Assembly: GCF_000762875.2 (NCBI RefSeq)
Contig: NZ_JRMP02000006.1
Location: 93,642 to 157,641, forward strand
Reading direction: 5' to 3'
Origin: Helicobacter saguini
GTDB taxonomy: Bacteria; Campylobacterota; Campylobacteria; Campylobacterales; Helicobacteraceae
DNA length: 64,000 nucleotides
The translations under genes were made by a program, and so were the position numbers. A model generated the notes under the pieces. That model saw only the letters and a program-made list of their open reading frames with translations. It ran no database searches and was not told the DNA's origin. Position 1 is the first letter of the stretch. Each line of letters starts with the position of its first letter. This document shows positions 39,329 to 49,823 of the stretch, piece by piece.

Positions 39329-39374
39329 TCTAACTTAACATATTTCTAAATATTTCAAGTGGATAGGGTAGTAA

Positions 39375-40265
39375 ATGCAGCATGTTTCTCATCACGATTT
39401 TAACTCGCAAATGCCTACTAAGATTGCGGAAAAAGAGCTATTTGAGTATGATAATAATGACTTGGTAAATGAAGCCTTTGATAACTTGATTATAGAACCG
39501 CTACTTAGCGGAAAGGCTTATTATGTCAATATTTTGGAGTTTAAGAGCTTTGAGACTAGCAGTTTTTCTAATCGTTTTGATGATTTTAAGCTTGACAAAA
39601 ATATAAAAAATGGCTATGTGGATAAATATAATGTCGAGCTTGCGCCCTTTTTGGTCTCATTTGAGTTTAAATATAGTGAAAAATTTATACAAGATAGTGT
39701 TGATTTATTTAGCAAAATTGTGAGTAGCAGGTATTGTAATAGTAACGCAAAGCAAATAAAAGACATTCGCAATCTTGATTTACCTTGTGCTATTTATGGT
39801 GATTTTGAAATCACGTATATACAAAAGGAAGGGTGGTATGGGATTAAAGACTTGTATTTGCATACTTTTCAATCCATTCGCTCAGAGTATTCTAGTATTT
39901 TGGCAAATAAGCTAAATAGGCTTTATTCGCATCTATATTTTTCTTTTGCTAGTAGTGATGGGGAGCATATTTTGGGTGTATTTTCGGATTTTAGAGATTA
40001 TGGGCTTACTTTTTATAATACAAAACGTAGCAGAAAAGTTAGCAATATCCTAACTAATACGAAAAATTTTACATATCCTATGTATCAAGTAGAGCCGCTT
40101 AGCCCCCTTGCATTGTCCTATAAACAGCGAACGTTTTTTTTAATTCGCCAGCATGAAGAGGAAAATCAATACGCCTTTATAATCTATCTAAGTGGAGATG
40201 AAGTAAGCAAAATAAACAAACTAAAAGCATGGGCACGTGCAGATAAACACACGGGGATAATGTAG
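39375..40265 (+). CDS. Unrecognised cytoplasmic protein
   Basis: The 296-residue protein has no signal peptide or membrane helix. It is rich in Phe and Tyr, with segments such as AYYVNILEFKSFETSSFSNRF, CAIYGDFEITYIQKEGWYGI and HEEENQYAFIIYLSGDEVS. I do not recognise a domain. It is followed 33 bases later by a small helical protein gene, probably in one transcript. Neither gene carries an AGAWTCT copy, in contrast to the surrounding DNA, which may point to recent acquisition. A role as an effector, adaptor or immunity partner is possible but unsupported. Confidence 0.6.
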   Translation: MQHVSHHDFNSQMPTKIAEKELFEYDNNDLVNEAFDNLIIEPLLSGKAYYVNILEFKSFETSSFSNRFDDFKLDKNIKNGYVDKYNVELAPFLVSFEFKYSEKFIQDSVDLFSKIVSSRYCNSNAKQIKDIRNLDLPCAIYGDFEITYIQKEGWYGIKDLYLHTFQSIRSEYSSILANKLNRLYSHLYFSFASSDGEHILGVFSDFRDYGLTFYNTKRSRKVSNILTNTKNFTYPMYQVEPLSPLALSYKQRTFFLIRQHEEENQYAFIIYLSGDEVSKINKLKAWARADKHTGIM

Positions 40266-40298
40266 ATTTTGTAAATTCTATGAAATTAAGGAGAAAAT

Positions 40299-40664
40299 AT
40301 GAAAAAAATGGAAATAGCAAAAGATGTGATAGAAAAACAAGAAAAAGATAAACAAAATAAACTGAGCAATAGCATAAAAGATTATATGGATATAAAATCA
40401 CAAGAATTAGATGAAAAGCTAAAGAAATTAGGCACGGGTAAAAACCCACTAAATGATGTTAAACAAGTAGGCGATATTGCTAATGCTTTTAGCAAGTTAG
40501 CTAATGCTGGACTAATACTATATAAAAGTATTGATGAAAGCGATAGAAATAAGCTAAGTAAAGCTAAATTAGAGAAATTAATATCTAATGAAGATGATTT
40601 AAAAAAAATGCAAGAAGTATTTGACAAAATTGCAAATAATTTTGAAAAAGCAAAGAAAAACTAA
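40299..40664 (+). CDS. Small highly charged helical protein
   Basis: The 121-residue product (ATG after AAGGAGAAAAT, a strong ribosome site) is lysine- and glutamate-rich and predicted to be almost all helix. A hydrophobic patch sits near residues 58-75 (DIANAFSKLANAGLILYKS), flanked by charged coiled-coil-like stretches. No family is recognised. It is probably co-transcribed with the preceding unrecognised gene. Confidence 0.6.
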   Translation: MKKMEIAKDVIEKQEKDKQNKLSNSIKDYMDIKSQELDEKLKKLGTGKNPLNDVKQVGDIANAFSKLANAGLILYKSIDESDRNKLSKAKLEKLISNEDDLKKMQEVFDKIANNFEKAKKN

Positions 40665-41046
40665 AATATTAAGCTGTTATATTGTTTGTATTTTGAAGCT
40701 AAATGATGAAATTGAAATATAAAAAATATCCTTTTATGTTTCATTTCTACACACCTATTAAAATTTTTTATTAAAATTTGCTTAAAATGAGATGATTACA
40801 AAATAATTACATTACTATTACGAAAATATTTTAATCATTTACAAATCATTTACTTTACGATTTAATTTTGAGATTTTTTCTTAAAATCATAGAATCTAAA
40901 ATCAAAAAATAGAATCTAAAATCACACAAGATTCTAAAAAGATTCTATAAACAAAGATTCTATAAAACAAAAGTAAAATATTTCAAAATATAGAATCTAA
41001 ATAAGTGATTTGTTCTAATTTATAGAATTTTAGTAAGGAGAATTTT
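40665..41046. other. AT-rich intergenic region with a repeat cluster
   Basis: No gene was seen in these 382 bases. The first half is plain AT-rich sequence without repeat copies. From about 40890 to 41000 it holds about eight AGATTCT/AGAATCT half-sites in either orientation, then a ribosome site AAGGAGAATTTT for the downstream chemoreceptor. Confidence 0.6.
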
Positions 41047-43151
41047 ATGAATTTCTACAAAAATCTTAAAATCGGGACAAAAATTTGTCTTGTGATTGCG
41101 TGTGTGCTTGTTATTTGTGTCGGTATTATGGGCGTTTTGATTTCAAATCAAACATCAAAAATCATTAGCGAAGAGTCTCATAAACTGCTAGATAATGTGA
41201 CTGATAGGTTCGTGGCGATGGGCGTTGGCGCGATTGAAAGCGGCTTTGGCAATGTAGATTCTGCGCGTAAAAATATCGACTCAGTTTATAGGATGATTGA
41301 TGTGATTCCGCTTGAGATTTTAGAATCTAATCTTGAATCAATGAGCGATGTTGGCTCGTATGTGAGTGGCTCGTTTATCTATCTTAAAAATGGTGCAAAT
41401 ATGTATCGCAACGACCCAAAACTCCCTAAGGAACATCATTTCACCGCTGATGGCGGTATGCTACTTGTAGCAACTGATGATGACCCTGAAAATGACGGCG
41501 GTGTGCGTTATGCCCCTGCCTTGCCTGAGATTTTGGAGTATCCCGCATTTAAAGAGAGTTTGCAAAATAATAAGCCTGCCTTTGGTATCCCTCGCCGCAT
41601 ACATTTGGGCGGGAATGATATTTATGGCGTAACGATGACTTATCCTATTGTGAAAAATAATCAGGTTGTAGGCGTTGTTGGGGCGTTTTTGAATCTTAAG
41701 ACGCTTCAAGCTGCTTTTAGAAAAGAAGAAGATTCTGTATATAAAGGTAGTCGCATTTTTATGCTTGATAGCAAGGGCGTAGTAGCAATCCACCCTAGTG
41801 AAAGTTTCTTAATGAAAAAGCTAGATGAAGTGAATAAAGATGCTACTGCTACGACATTATTACAAGCTCAAGCCGCTGGAAAAGATGGAATCTATGAGTA
41901 TAGGACAACTGATGGTGTAAAAAGCCTTGCTAGTTTGCAAAGCTTTGAAATTTGGCATGGGATAAATAAACGCTGGGCAATTATCACAACAGGTCCTGAA
42001 GAGATAATAATGGAGCCGCTAAATACCGTGCAGCTACCGTTCTTGTGCTTTCAATCGTATCTATTATTGTCATTGCGGTGGTGATTATTATTTACATTCA
42101 AGGGGGCTTGGTTAAACGTATAAATGGGCTACTTAATGGACTTTTGCAATTTTTTGCCTACCTTAATCACGAGCAAAAAGATGCACGTTTAATCCCCATT
42201 CATGGAAATGACGAGCTAGGAGCTATCGGCACAGCGATAAATAAAAATATAGAGCGAACTAAGGCGAATTTGGAGCAAGATTCTAAGGCAATCGTGCAGA
42301 GCGCTGAAACTGCACAAAAGATAGAATCTGGCGATTTGACCGCGCGAATTATCGAGCATCCAGCTAATCCACAGCTAGTGGAACTTAAAGAAGTGTTAAA
42401 TAGAATGCTTGAAATCTTACAGCAAAAAATCGGTAGCAATACAAATGAGCTTGCCCGCGTGTTTAATAGCTATACTAAGCTAGATTTTACAACCGAAGTG
42501 GCAAATGCAAAAGGTCGCGTAGAAGTCGTTACAAATACTTTGGGTAGTGAAATCCGCACGATGTTAGAATCTTCTAGCAAGTTTGCAAATGAATTATCCG
42601 CGCAAAGTGCGAGCCTGCAAGAATCTATGCAGCAGCTAACGCAAGGCAGCTCAACACAAGCATCATCTTTAGAGCAAAGTGCATCGGCAATCGAGCAAAT
42701 CACAAGCAGTATGCACAATGTAAGCGATAGAACAGGCGAAGTGATTTCACAAAGCGAAGATATTAAAAATGTAATCGGCATTATCCGCGACATCGCTGAC
42801 CAGACAAACTTACTAGCTTTAAATGCGGCTATTGAAGCAGCAAGAGCAGGAGAGCATGGACGTGGCTTTGCAGTCGTAGCTGATGAAGTGCGAAAGTTAG
42901 CAGAACGCACACAAAAATCTTTGGGTGAAATCGAGGCAAACACAAACATTTTGGTGCAATCTATCAATGATATGGCAGAAAGCATAAAAGAGCAAACTCA
43001 AGGTATCTCACAAATAAATGAAGCCATCTCGCAACTAGAGCAAGTAACGCAAAATAACGCCGCCGTGGCAAACACGACAAATGAAATCACACAAAATGTA
43101 AATCGCATCGCCCAAGAAATCCTAGATGACGTGAATCGCAAGAAATTCTAA
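41047..43151 (+). pseudogene. Methyl-accepting chemotaxis protein split by a frameshift
   Basis: Frame 1 runs from the ATG at 41047 through the first membrane helix, a Cache-type sensor domain (GGMLLVATDDDPENDGG, GVTMTYPIVKNNQVVGVVGAFL) and up to [11 protein letters not shown] near 42030. The second membrane helix ([20 protein letters not shown]) and the signalling domain continue in another frame to 43151. Restoring one G after GTG at 42028-42030 (GTG GCA GCT) joins both into a receptor of about 700 residues. No homopolymer lies at the site, so a real single-base deletion or a sequencing error is more likely than phase variation. Confidence 0.85.
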
Positions 43152-43316
43152 ACCACCTTTCTAAGCAATTAATTTAATAAGACAAAATCTTATTAAGTTC
43201 CATTCAACCATAAAAAAACATACAAACTAACCTAAATTTCCAAAATCTTTTCAATTTTCAAAGCGAATCTTAAAATTTATTTTATAGAATCTAATTTAGA
43301 TTCTAAAGGAGAAAGT

Positions 43317-44444
43317 ATGAAACTTCGGTATTTTATAGGCTTTGCTATCGTGTATATCGCGCTTGTGACGATTTATGCCTTTTATGTGACGCAGGATACT
43401 TTTACGCTGCACAACACGCTTTGGTTTGACTTTGTGCTGACGTTGCCGCTTGCGGTGTGGCTTTGCTTGCCGATGGTCGTGCTGCTGCTTATCACTTGGA
43501 TTTTTATGAGTATCGGCGCGGTGGTTGTGCAGTTTAAAAAGATGAGTTTGAACCGCGATGTGGATAAAATCATTACGCAAATCGATGAGCAAATGCTAGG
43601 AGGTGCCGGTAATGACAGGGTTTTCTCAAATGTGCGGCTAAAAGAGCTAAGCAAAATCCTAAAAAGATTCTATCTTTTGCCAAATCTAAGCTCAAATTTG
43701 AGTAATAATGAGAAATTTGACAATAATTTCGCGCAGCTAAAAGACATAGAGCAAGGTGGCGAAGTGCCTAAAATAAAGCTAAATGCGGCGCATCCGCTCT
43801 ATCGTAAAAATCTTGAAAATGGTGTAAATGTAGATTCTAATAAGGCGTTAAATGTGCTTAAAACGCCCTTAGATTCTATGAACGCCTTTAGCCTTTATCA
43901 AAACGCACAAAGTTATGAAGTTTATAGCTTTGCATGGGAGAAAATTATAGAATCTAAAAGTGCGAAATTGATTGAAAAGGCTTTGAATCTTAGTCCAAAT
44001 CATCTAAATTTTGCAAATATTTCTAAGATTATAGAATCTAATTTTGCAGATTCTATGAAGCTTAAAGATGAGCTTTTGATTTCTGCGTTAAAGGCTTTGA
44101 ATTTGAGTGAGCGTGAGTATCTAAGCCTTGCGATAAATCTGGCGAAAAATTTGAGTGAGAATAATATCAATGCGGTTTTAAGCTTTTTTGAGCGGCTTAG
44201 TAAAGAGGCTGAAAATAGCGTATTTGCCTACTTTTATATGCTTTTAGAGGTCGGCAAGACAAGCGAGGCAAGCGAGCTAAAAAGCCACTATCCAAAGAAT
44301 GATTACCTGCCTATTTCGGCATTCTTAGAGCTGAAAGAAAAGGGCTATCCGCTTTTGGTGTTTTTTGACCCGCTATATTTTCGCGAGAATAAGGAAAAGA
44401 AAAGCACTAACACAGAAAACGAATCTAGTGAAAATAGAATCTAG
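43317..44444 (+). CDS. Conserved-looking membrane protein of unknown function
   Basis: The 375-residue protein has two or three hydrophobic segments in its first 70 residues (IGFAIVYIALVTIYAFYV; LTLPLAVWLCLPMVVLLLIT). A long helical cytoplasmic part follows, with Ser/Leu-rich helices resembling helical repeats (KALNLSEREYLSLAINLAKN). The start has AAAGGAGAAAGT. Scattered IESK and DSM units mark repeat copies. No family is recognised. The stop TAG lies in TAGATT, one base before the end of the convergent uvrA gene. Confidence 0.65.
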   Translation: MKLRYFIGFAIVYIALVTIYAFYVTQDTFTLHNTLWFDFVLTLPLAVWLCLPMVVLLLITWIFMSIGAVVVQFKKMSLNRDVDKIITQIDEQMLGGAGNDRVFSNVRLKELSKILKRFYLLPNLSSNLSNNEKFDNNFAQLKDIEQGGEVPKIKLNAAHPLYRKNLENGVNVDSNKALNVLKTPLDSMNAFSLYQNAQSYEVYSFAWEKIIESKSAKLIEKALNLSPNHLNFANISKIIESNFADSMKLKDELLISALKALNLSEREYLSLAINLAKNLSENNINAVLSFFERLSKEAENSVFAYFYMLLEVGKTSEASELKSHYPKNDYLPISAFLELKEKGYPLLVFFDPLYFRENKEKKSTNTENESSENRI

Positions 44445-44445
44445 A

Positions 44446-47397
44446 TTATCCATCGATTTCTTTAGCAAGGAATTGGGCGGTGTAGCTGTGTGTTTTAGAT
44501 ACGTTAGCGATTATAGAATCTACGCTGCCAACAGCGATTACTTTTCCCCCGCCACTGCCCCCTTCAGGTCCCATATCTATGATATAATCTGCGTTTTTTA
44601 TCACATCTAAATTATGCTCGATTACCACGACTGAGTTACCTAAATCTACAAGGCGGTGCAACACGCCTGTAAGTCTATCCACATCTGCAAAATGCAGTCC
44701 CGTTGTAGGCTCATCTAAAATGTATAAAGTTTTTCCCGTGTCCTTGCGACTTAGCTCTTTACTTAGCTTTATTCTTTGGGCTTCACCACCGCTTAAAGTA
44801 AGCGAACTCTGCCCTAGTTTAATATATCCTAAGCCCACAGCATTGAGCGTTTTCAAGCGATTATAAATCTTTGGAATCTTAGAAAAAAACTCTAAGGCCT
44901 CATCCACACTCATATCTAGCACATCCGCGATATTCTTACCCTTGTATAGAATCTCAAGCGTTTGCGCGTTATATCGCGTCCCCTTACACGCATCACATTG
45001 CACCATCACATCTGGTAAAAAGTGCATTTCTATTTTTATCTCGCCTTCACCCTGACATTTTTCACAACGCCCACCTTTAACATTAAAGCTAAAGCGACCT
45101 ACGCTATATCCGCGGATTTTGGCTTCTTTACTTTCCGCAAAAATATTTCGCAAGTCATCCATTAGCCCTGTGTAAGTGCTAGGATTGCTACGCGGCGTCC
45201 TGCCGATAGGACTTTGGTCTAGATATATCACTTTATCAAGATTCTCTAAGCCTTTGATTTCCACGCCATTACTTGCGGTTGTTTTTTTTCTATGATTTAG
45301 CAATTCTTGCGCGACCGGCAAAAGCGTTTGTAAAATTAGTGAGCTTTTCCCACTACCGCTAACGCCTGTCACGCACACAAAGTTAGATAATGGAATCTTA
45401 ACGCTTACATTTTGCAGATTATGCAGTGTAACATTGCTAATGCTTATCCATTCCTTTTGTTTGCGATTGTGCGGATATTTTATCTCTTTTTTACCGCTTA
45501 AGTATTGTGCGGATATAGTATTGCTTTTTAGCAAGTCTTTTACACTTCCGCTAAATACCACTTCACCACCATAAATCCCAGCGCCAGGTCCTATATCCAC
45601 GATAAAGTCCGCATTTAATATCGTCTCTTTATCGTGTTCTACGACTATCACGCTATTGCCCTTTTCTTGCAAGGATTTTAGGGTTTTTATTAGTTTCAAT
45701 GTATCCCTTTCATGCAAGCCGATACTTGGCTCATCTAGCACATACATTACACCTGTTAAGCCGCTTCCTATTTGAGATGCAATTCTTATGCGTTGAGACT
45801 CGCCCCCACTAATGCTTCTAGCATCTCTATGTAATGTAAGATAGCCCAAACCTACATCATACAAAAAGAACAAACGCTCTTTAATCTCCTTTAATATAGA
45901 ATCTGAAATCTGCTTTTGCTGATTATTTAGATAATCAAAGTTTTTAGATTCTATAAAAAATTTATAGCTATCTTGTATCGGCATAGAAATCACATCTGCT
46001 ATGCCCTTATTTGCTACTTTTACGCTTAAACTCTGTGGATTAAGTCTAAAGCCCTTACACGCAGGGCAGGTCTTTTCTATCATATATTCACTTGCATCTT
46101 CTTTCAAAACATCTAAGGCGATTTGCATTGCTCCTCGCCAAGTTTGTTTAAGTTTGCTATGTCGCCACTCGACTTCAATTTGCCTTGAGCTACCATAAAG
46201 TAGCGCATTTTGCACTTCGGGGGTTAAGTCGTTAAATGTAGCATTTGGCTTAATATTATAAGCCGCACAAAAGCCCTCAAATAGTGCGTAATAATAGCTC
46301 CTATTAAAGCCAAAGATAAACTTTATCCCGCCCTTATTTAGCGGCTCATTTTTATCAATAATGGAGTTTATATCAAGGCTATATTTCATTCCTAAGCCGC
46401 CGCACTCTTTACACGCACCTTTGGGCGAATTAAATGAGAAAGCCAAAGGCTCTAAAGGCTCAAAGCTTACTTTACAATGGAAACACGCCAAATGCTCGCT
46501 ATAATGTATGATTTGATTCTCATTTTTTTCGCTATTTGGGATATTTTCTTTAGAATCATTTAGAATCTCTACTTCGATTTCACCATAAGCTTCTTTTAAC
46601 CCAGATTCTATAGCTTGAGCGATACGCGTTTTATTCTCTTCTTTTAACACAACTCTATCAATTACTAAACTTATGGTTTGCTTTTTGGTTTTAGATAAGC
46701 TTATTTCTTCGTCTAGTCGCGTTATAACGCCATTTATTTTAGCCCTAACATAGCCTTTATTTCGCAAAGATTCTAACTTTTCAGCAAAGCTGCCTTTTTT
46801 ATCTTTCACAAGTGGTGCGTAGATTATAAGTTTAGAATCTAGCGGCAATTTAAGCACTTCATCAATTATATCTTGCGCACTCATAGAGCTAATCTTACGC
46901 CCACAAATGTGGCAAAACTGCTCGCCCACACGCGCATAAAGCAGCCGCAGATAGTCATAAATCTCAGTAATCGTGCCAACGGTGGAACGCGGATTTTTAC
47001 TCGTAGTCTTTTGGTCAATGGCAATCGCCGGGGTCAAACCATCGATTTTTTCCACATTTGGCTTGCCAACTTTATCAAGGAACTGCCGCACATAACTACT
47101 CAAAGATTCTATATAACGCCGCTGCCCTTCAGCATATAGCGTATCAAAGGCAAGTGTGCTTTTCCCACTACCGCTAAGCCCTGTAAAAACCACAAGCTTA
47201 TTTTTTGGAATCTTTAAGTTGATATTTTTTAGATTATTCTCTTTTGCCCCTGTGATTTGTATATAGTTTTGGGTATCAAGTGGCGTTTCTTGCATTTTAG
47301 ATTCTATAATTTGCGTAGAATCTTTAGTGTTTTTAGATTCTATATTTTGCTTAGAATCTTTTGTTTGTTTAGAATCTTTTTTAATACTTTTTGCCAT
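44446..47397 (-). CDS. uvrA: Excinuclease ABC subunit A, with repeat-built N-terminal extension
   Basis: UvrA finds bulky DNA lesions as the first step of nucleotide excision repair. The 983-residue protein has two ABC modules: Walker A GLSGSGKST at residues 73-81, and VTGVSGSGKSS in the second half. Zinc-binding pairs are CHICGRK, CFHCKVSF/CKECGG and CEKCQGEG/CDACKGTR, and there are two signature loops (SGGESQRI, LSGGEAQRI). The family starts at about residue 44; residues 1-43 are an added DSK/ESK extension. The start follows AAGGATAAATT, so the extension is translated. Confidence 0.96.
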   Translation of the reverse strand: MAKSIKKDSKQTKDSKQNIESKNTKDSTQIIESKMQETPLDTQNYIQITGAKENNLKNINLKIPKNKLVVFTGLSGSGKSTLAFDTLYAEGQRRYIESLSSYVRQFLDKVGKPNVEKIDGLTPAIAIDQKTTSKNPRSTVGTITEIYDYLRLLYARVGEQFCHICGRKISSMSAQDIIDEVLKLPLDSKLIIYAPLVKDKKGSFAEKLESLRNKGYVRAKINGVITRLDEEISLSKTKKQTISLVIDRVVLKEENKTRIAQAIESGLKEAYGEIEVEILNDSKENIPNSEKNENQIIHYSEHLACFHCKVSFEPLEPLAFSFNSPKGACKECGGLGMKYSLDINSIIDKNEPLNKGGIKFIFGFNRSYYYALFEGFCAAYNIKPNATFNDLTPEVQNALLYGSSRQIEVEWRHSKLKQTWRGAMQIALDVLKEDASEYMIEKTCPACKGFRLNPQSLSVKVANKGIADVISMPIQDSYKFFIESKNFDYLNNQQKQISDSILKEIKERLFFLYDVGLGYLTLHRDARSISGGESQRIRIASQIGSGLTGVMYVLDEPSIGLHERDTLKLIKTLKSLQEKGNSVIVVEHDKETILNADFIVDIGPGAGIYGGEVVFSGSVKDLLKSNTISAQYLSGKKEIKYPHNRKQKEWISISNVTLHNLQNVSVKIPLSNFVCVTGVSGSGKSSLILQTLLPVAQELLNHRKKTTASNGVEIKGLENLDKVIYLDQSPIGRTPRSNPSTYTGLMDDLRNIFAESKEAKIRGYSVGRFSFNVKGGRCEKCQGEGEIKIEMHFLPDVMVQCDACKGTRYNAQTLEILYKGKNIADVLDMSVDEALEFFSKIPKIYNRLKTLNAVGLGYIKLGQSSLTLSGGEAQRIKLSKELSRKDTGKTLYILDEPTTGLHFADVDRLTGVLHRLVDLGNSVVVIEHNLDVIKNADYIIDMGPEGGSGGGKVIAVGSVDSIIANVSKTHSYTAQFLAKEIDG

Positions 47398-47509
47398 AAT
47401 TTATCCTTAAAAATTTCATCTTTAAAATCTTAACGAAAATTAATATATTAAGCAAAAACGATTCTAAATTTACATTATTTTAAATCTCAAAATACCACAA
47501 TTTTAGAAT

Positions 47510-48343
47510 CTACAACGCCAAATCACTTGCATTGTCAATCTCAAGCCAGCCGCCATTAATTCGCACAGCCCTTGCATTATCATATTTATCAATGATAGCT
47601 TGCAAGAAACTCGTCATATACATATTTTGAAAGTCCTTGCCATCATAAATCGCACCCTTATCAAGGCTATCATAGAATCTAATCACTTCCGCCAAAAAAT
47701 CCGCCCTAATCTTAAAAAGCCCTATATATTGAGATTCTATCTCGCTAAAATCACGCGCCTTTTTACCTAGCTCTTTAATCTTGCCGTCCCTAATTTTCAA
47801 CGTCTCAGCATCACTCAAAGGATTATCAAAACGTTTTTCCCACAATTTTAGCCATGAATCATCCACGATAATATTTAGCTCGCCGCTTGATTCTAAAAGC
47901 TTTTCCACGATGTCGTGCGTGTAGATAATATCCGCGTAGCTAACAATCAAATCGCTTTTATTTTCCACGCATTCACGCAAAAATTCACGCCCACAAAATA
48001 ACGTAGCAACCATATTTGTATTTGCAAAATTGCTATTTATATAGAATCTATTAATTTTATTTTTAAGATAATCTTGCAAAATATCGGCTTTATAACCGCC
48101 TATAACGGCAATGTTTTTTATTTTATTTGAATTAGATTCTATAGAATCTTTTTTAGAATCTTTTAAGCAATCTTGCAATTTAGATTCTATAATCTCCGCA
48201 TTTTTCAAGGCTTCCAACTCATAATCAATAATTTTCCTACCCTTATACTCAACCATACATTTTGGCACGTTCGCGGTCAAAGGCATAAGCCTAGAGCCAA
48301 ATCCAGCCGCTAAAATTATTGCATTTGTATTAGAATCTTTCAT
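47510..48343 (-). CDS. Nucleotidyltransferase (sugar-phosphate or phosphocholine type)
   Basis: The 277-residue enzyme begins with the nucleotide-binding loop ILAAGFGSRLMPLT (residues 10-23) and the lysine motif PKCMVEYKGRKIIDYELEAL, as in LicC-like cytidylyltransferases and related surface-glycan enzymes. Residues about 50-76 (IIESKLQDCLKDSKKDSIES) are a repeat-derived insert between the first two strands of the fold. The middle has VSYADIIYTHDIV, the metal-binding region. The substrate (choline phosphate, a sugar or a related head group) is not readable, and no cluster surrounds it. Confidence 0.8.
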   Translation of the reverse strand: MKDSNTNAIILAAGFGSRLMPLTANVPKCMVEYKGRKIIDYELEALKNAEIIESKLQDCLKDSKKDSIESNSNKIKNIAVIGGYKADILQDYLKNKINRFYINSNFANTNMVATLFCGREFLRECVENKSDLIVSYADIIYTHDIVEKLLESSGELNIIVDDSWLKLWEKRFDNPLSDAETLKIRDGKIKELGKKARDFSEIESQYIGLFKIRADFLAEVIRFYDSLDKGAIYDGKDFQNMYMTSFLQAIIDKYDNARAVRINGGWLEIDNASDLAL

Positions 48344-48417
48344 AATATTCCTTTGTTTTCAACATTCAAAAAGAATAATTTTATAATAATTTCATGTTAG
48401 ATTCTAAACAAATTTGT

Positions 48418-48423
48418 TATAAT
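48418..48423 (+). promoter_or_regulatory. Extended -10 box of hisS
   Basis: TGTTATAAT (TATAAT at 48418-48423) lies 33 bases before the hisS start codon, the same nonamer as upstream of gatC. Confidence 0.5.
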
Positions 48424-48455
48424 TTCGCCTTTAAAGCCTTTAAATAAGGATAATT

Positions 48456-49790
48456 ATGAATCAAGAAAAAAGTTTAATCACACCGCGAACCTTAAGCGGT
48501 TTTCGCGACCGATTACCAAAAGAAGCCCAAGCAAAAATTAGCATACTAAACGCCGTAAGCGAAGTTTTCCTAAGCTATGGCTTTATGCCCATTGAAACGC
48601 CACACCTTGAATACGCCGACATTCTAATAAAGCAAGGCAGCGAAGAAATCCAAAAAGAGCTATACAGATTCAAAGACCACGGCGGACGCGATGTAGCGCT
48701 TCGTTTCGACCAGACCGTGCCACTTGCAAGATTTATCTCACAGCATCGCCACGAGCTAGAGCTGCCATTCAAACGCTACGCAATAGGCAATGTTTTCCGT
48801 GGGGAGCGCGCGCAAAAGGGGCGTTATAGGGAATTTACGCAATGTGATTTTGACTTTATCGGGAGCAATTCTTTGAGCTGCGATGCCGAGATTTTGCAGG
48901 TGATTTGCTCTTGTATGTATGCGCTGGGCTTGCAGGAATTTAGTATATGGATAAACCACCGCGAGATTCTAAATGGAATCTTTGAGTATTTTGGCGTGAG
49001 TGAAGCAATAGAATCTAGCCTTAGAATCATTGATAAACTCGATAAAATCGGCTTAGATTCTGTCAAAATGGAGCTGCAAAATGAGCTAAAGTTAGAATCT
49101 AGCAAGATAGATTCTATAATGGATTTGATTAGCATTAAGCAAACTAGCCACTACAGCGACTTTTTTAAGGAAATCGAATTTTTGAAAGGCTATAATGACA
49201 CGCTTAAAAAGGGCTTAAATGACTTAGAATCTATGCTAAAAATTTTGGATGGCTTGGAGAGTGATATATCCATTTTTCGTATTAATTTTAGCATTGCTAG
49301 GGGGCTAGGCTATTACACAGGCATCGTGTATGAGACGACTTTAAATCGGCTTCGTGGCATAGGGAGCGTGTGTAGCGGTGGACGTTATGATAACTTGACG
49401 CAAAGTTTTAGCCAGGAGCGGCTTAGTGGCGTGGGGGCTAGTATCGGTATTGATAGGCTTATTGCCGCTTTGCTAGAGCTAAACTTGCTTGAGATGAAAG
49501 GCACGATGGCACGCGCACTAATCATTGCGATGGATAGGGAATATTTTGCTTTCGCACACAAAATCGCTGAAACGCTTCGCCAAAGTAAGATAAATGTGGA
49601 AGTCTATCCAGACGCGGTAAAAATGAAAAAATCTTTGAGTTATGCAAATGCAAAAGGGCATGAGTTTAGCATAATTATCGGTGAAAACGAGTTTAAAACC
49701 AAAACGCTAACTTTGAAAAGCATGACAAGCGGCATACAAATGGAAAACATAAGCGTCCTGCACGTTTTGCAACTAATTAAGGAAAGTTAG
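48456..49790 (+). CDS. hisS: Histidyl-tRNA synthetase
   Basis: This class II aminoacyl-tRNA synthetase charges tRNA(His). In the 444-residue protein, motif 1 is [13 protein letters not shown], motif 2 is [23 protein letters not shown], and motif 3 is [15 protein letters not shown]. The His-binding stretches [12 protein letters not shown] and GGRYDNL are present, and the C-terminal anticodon-binding domain starts near residue 345. Start ATG follows AAGGATAATT. The stop TAG overlaps TAGATTCTA. folP follows 33 bases on and may be co-transcribed. Confidence 0.97.
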   Translation: MNQEKSLITPRTLSGFRDRLPKEAQAKISILNAVSEVFLSYGFMPIETPHLEYADILIKQGSEEIQKELYRFKDHGGRDVALRFDQTVPLARFISQHRHELELPFKRYAIGNVFRGERAQKGRYREFTQCDFDFIGSNSLSCDAEILQVICSCMYALGLQEFSIWINHREILNGIFEYFGVSEAIESSLRIIDKLDKIGLDSVKMELQNELKLESSKIDSIMDLISIKQTSHYSDFFKEIEFLKGYNDTLKKGLNDLESMLKILDGLESDISIFRINFSIARGLGYYTGIVYETTLNRLRGIGSVCSGGRYDNLTQSFSQERLSGVGASIGIDRLIAALLELNLLEMKGTMARALIIAMDREYFAFAHKIAETLRQSKINVEVYPDAVKMKKSLSYANAKGHEFSIIIGENEFKTKTLTLKSMTSGIQMENISVLHVLQLIKES

Positions 49791-49823
49791 ATTCTATCAA
49801 TTTAGAATCTAAAAGGAGTGAAA

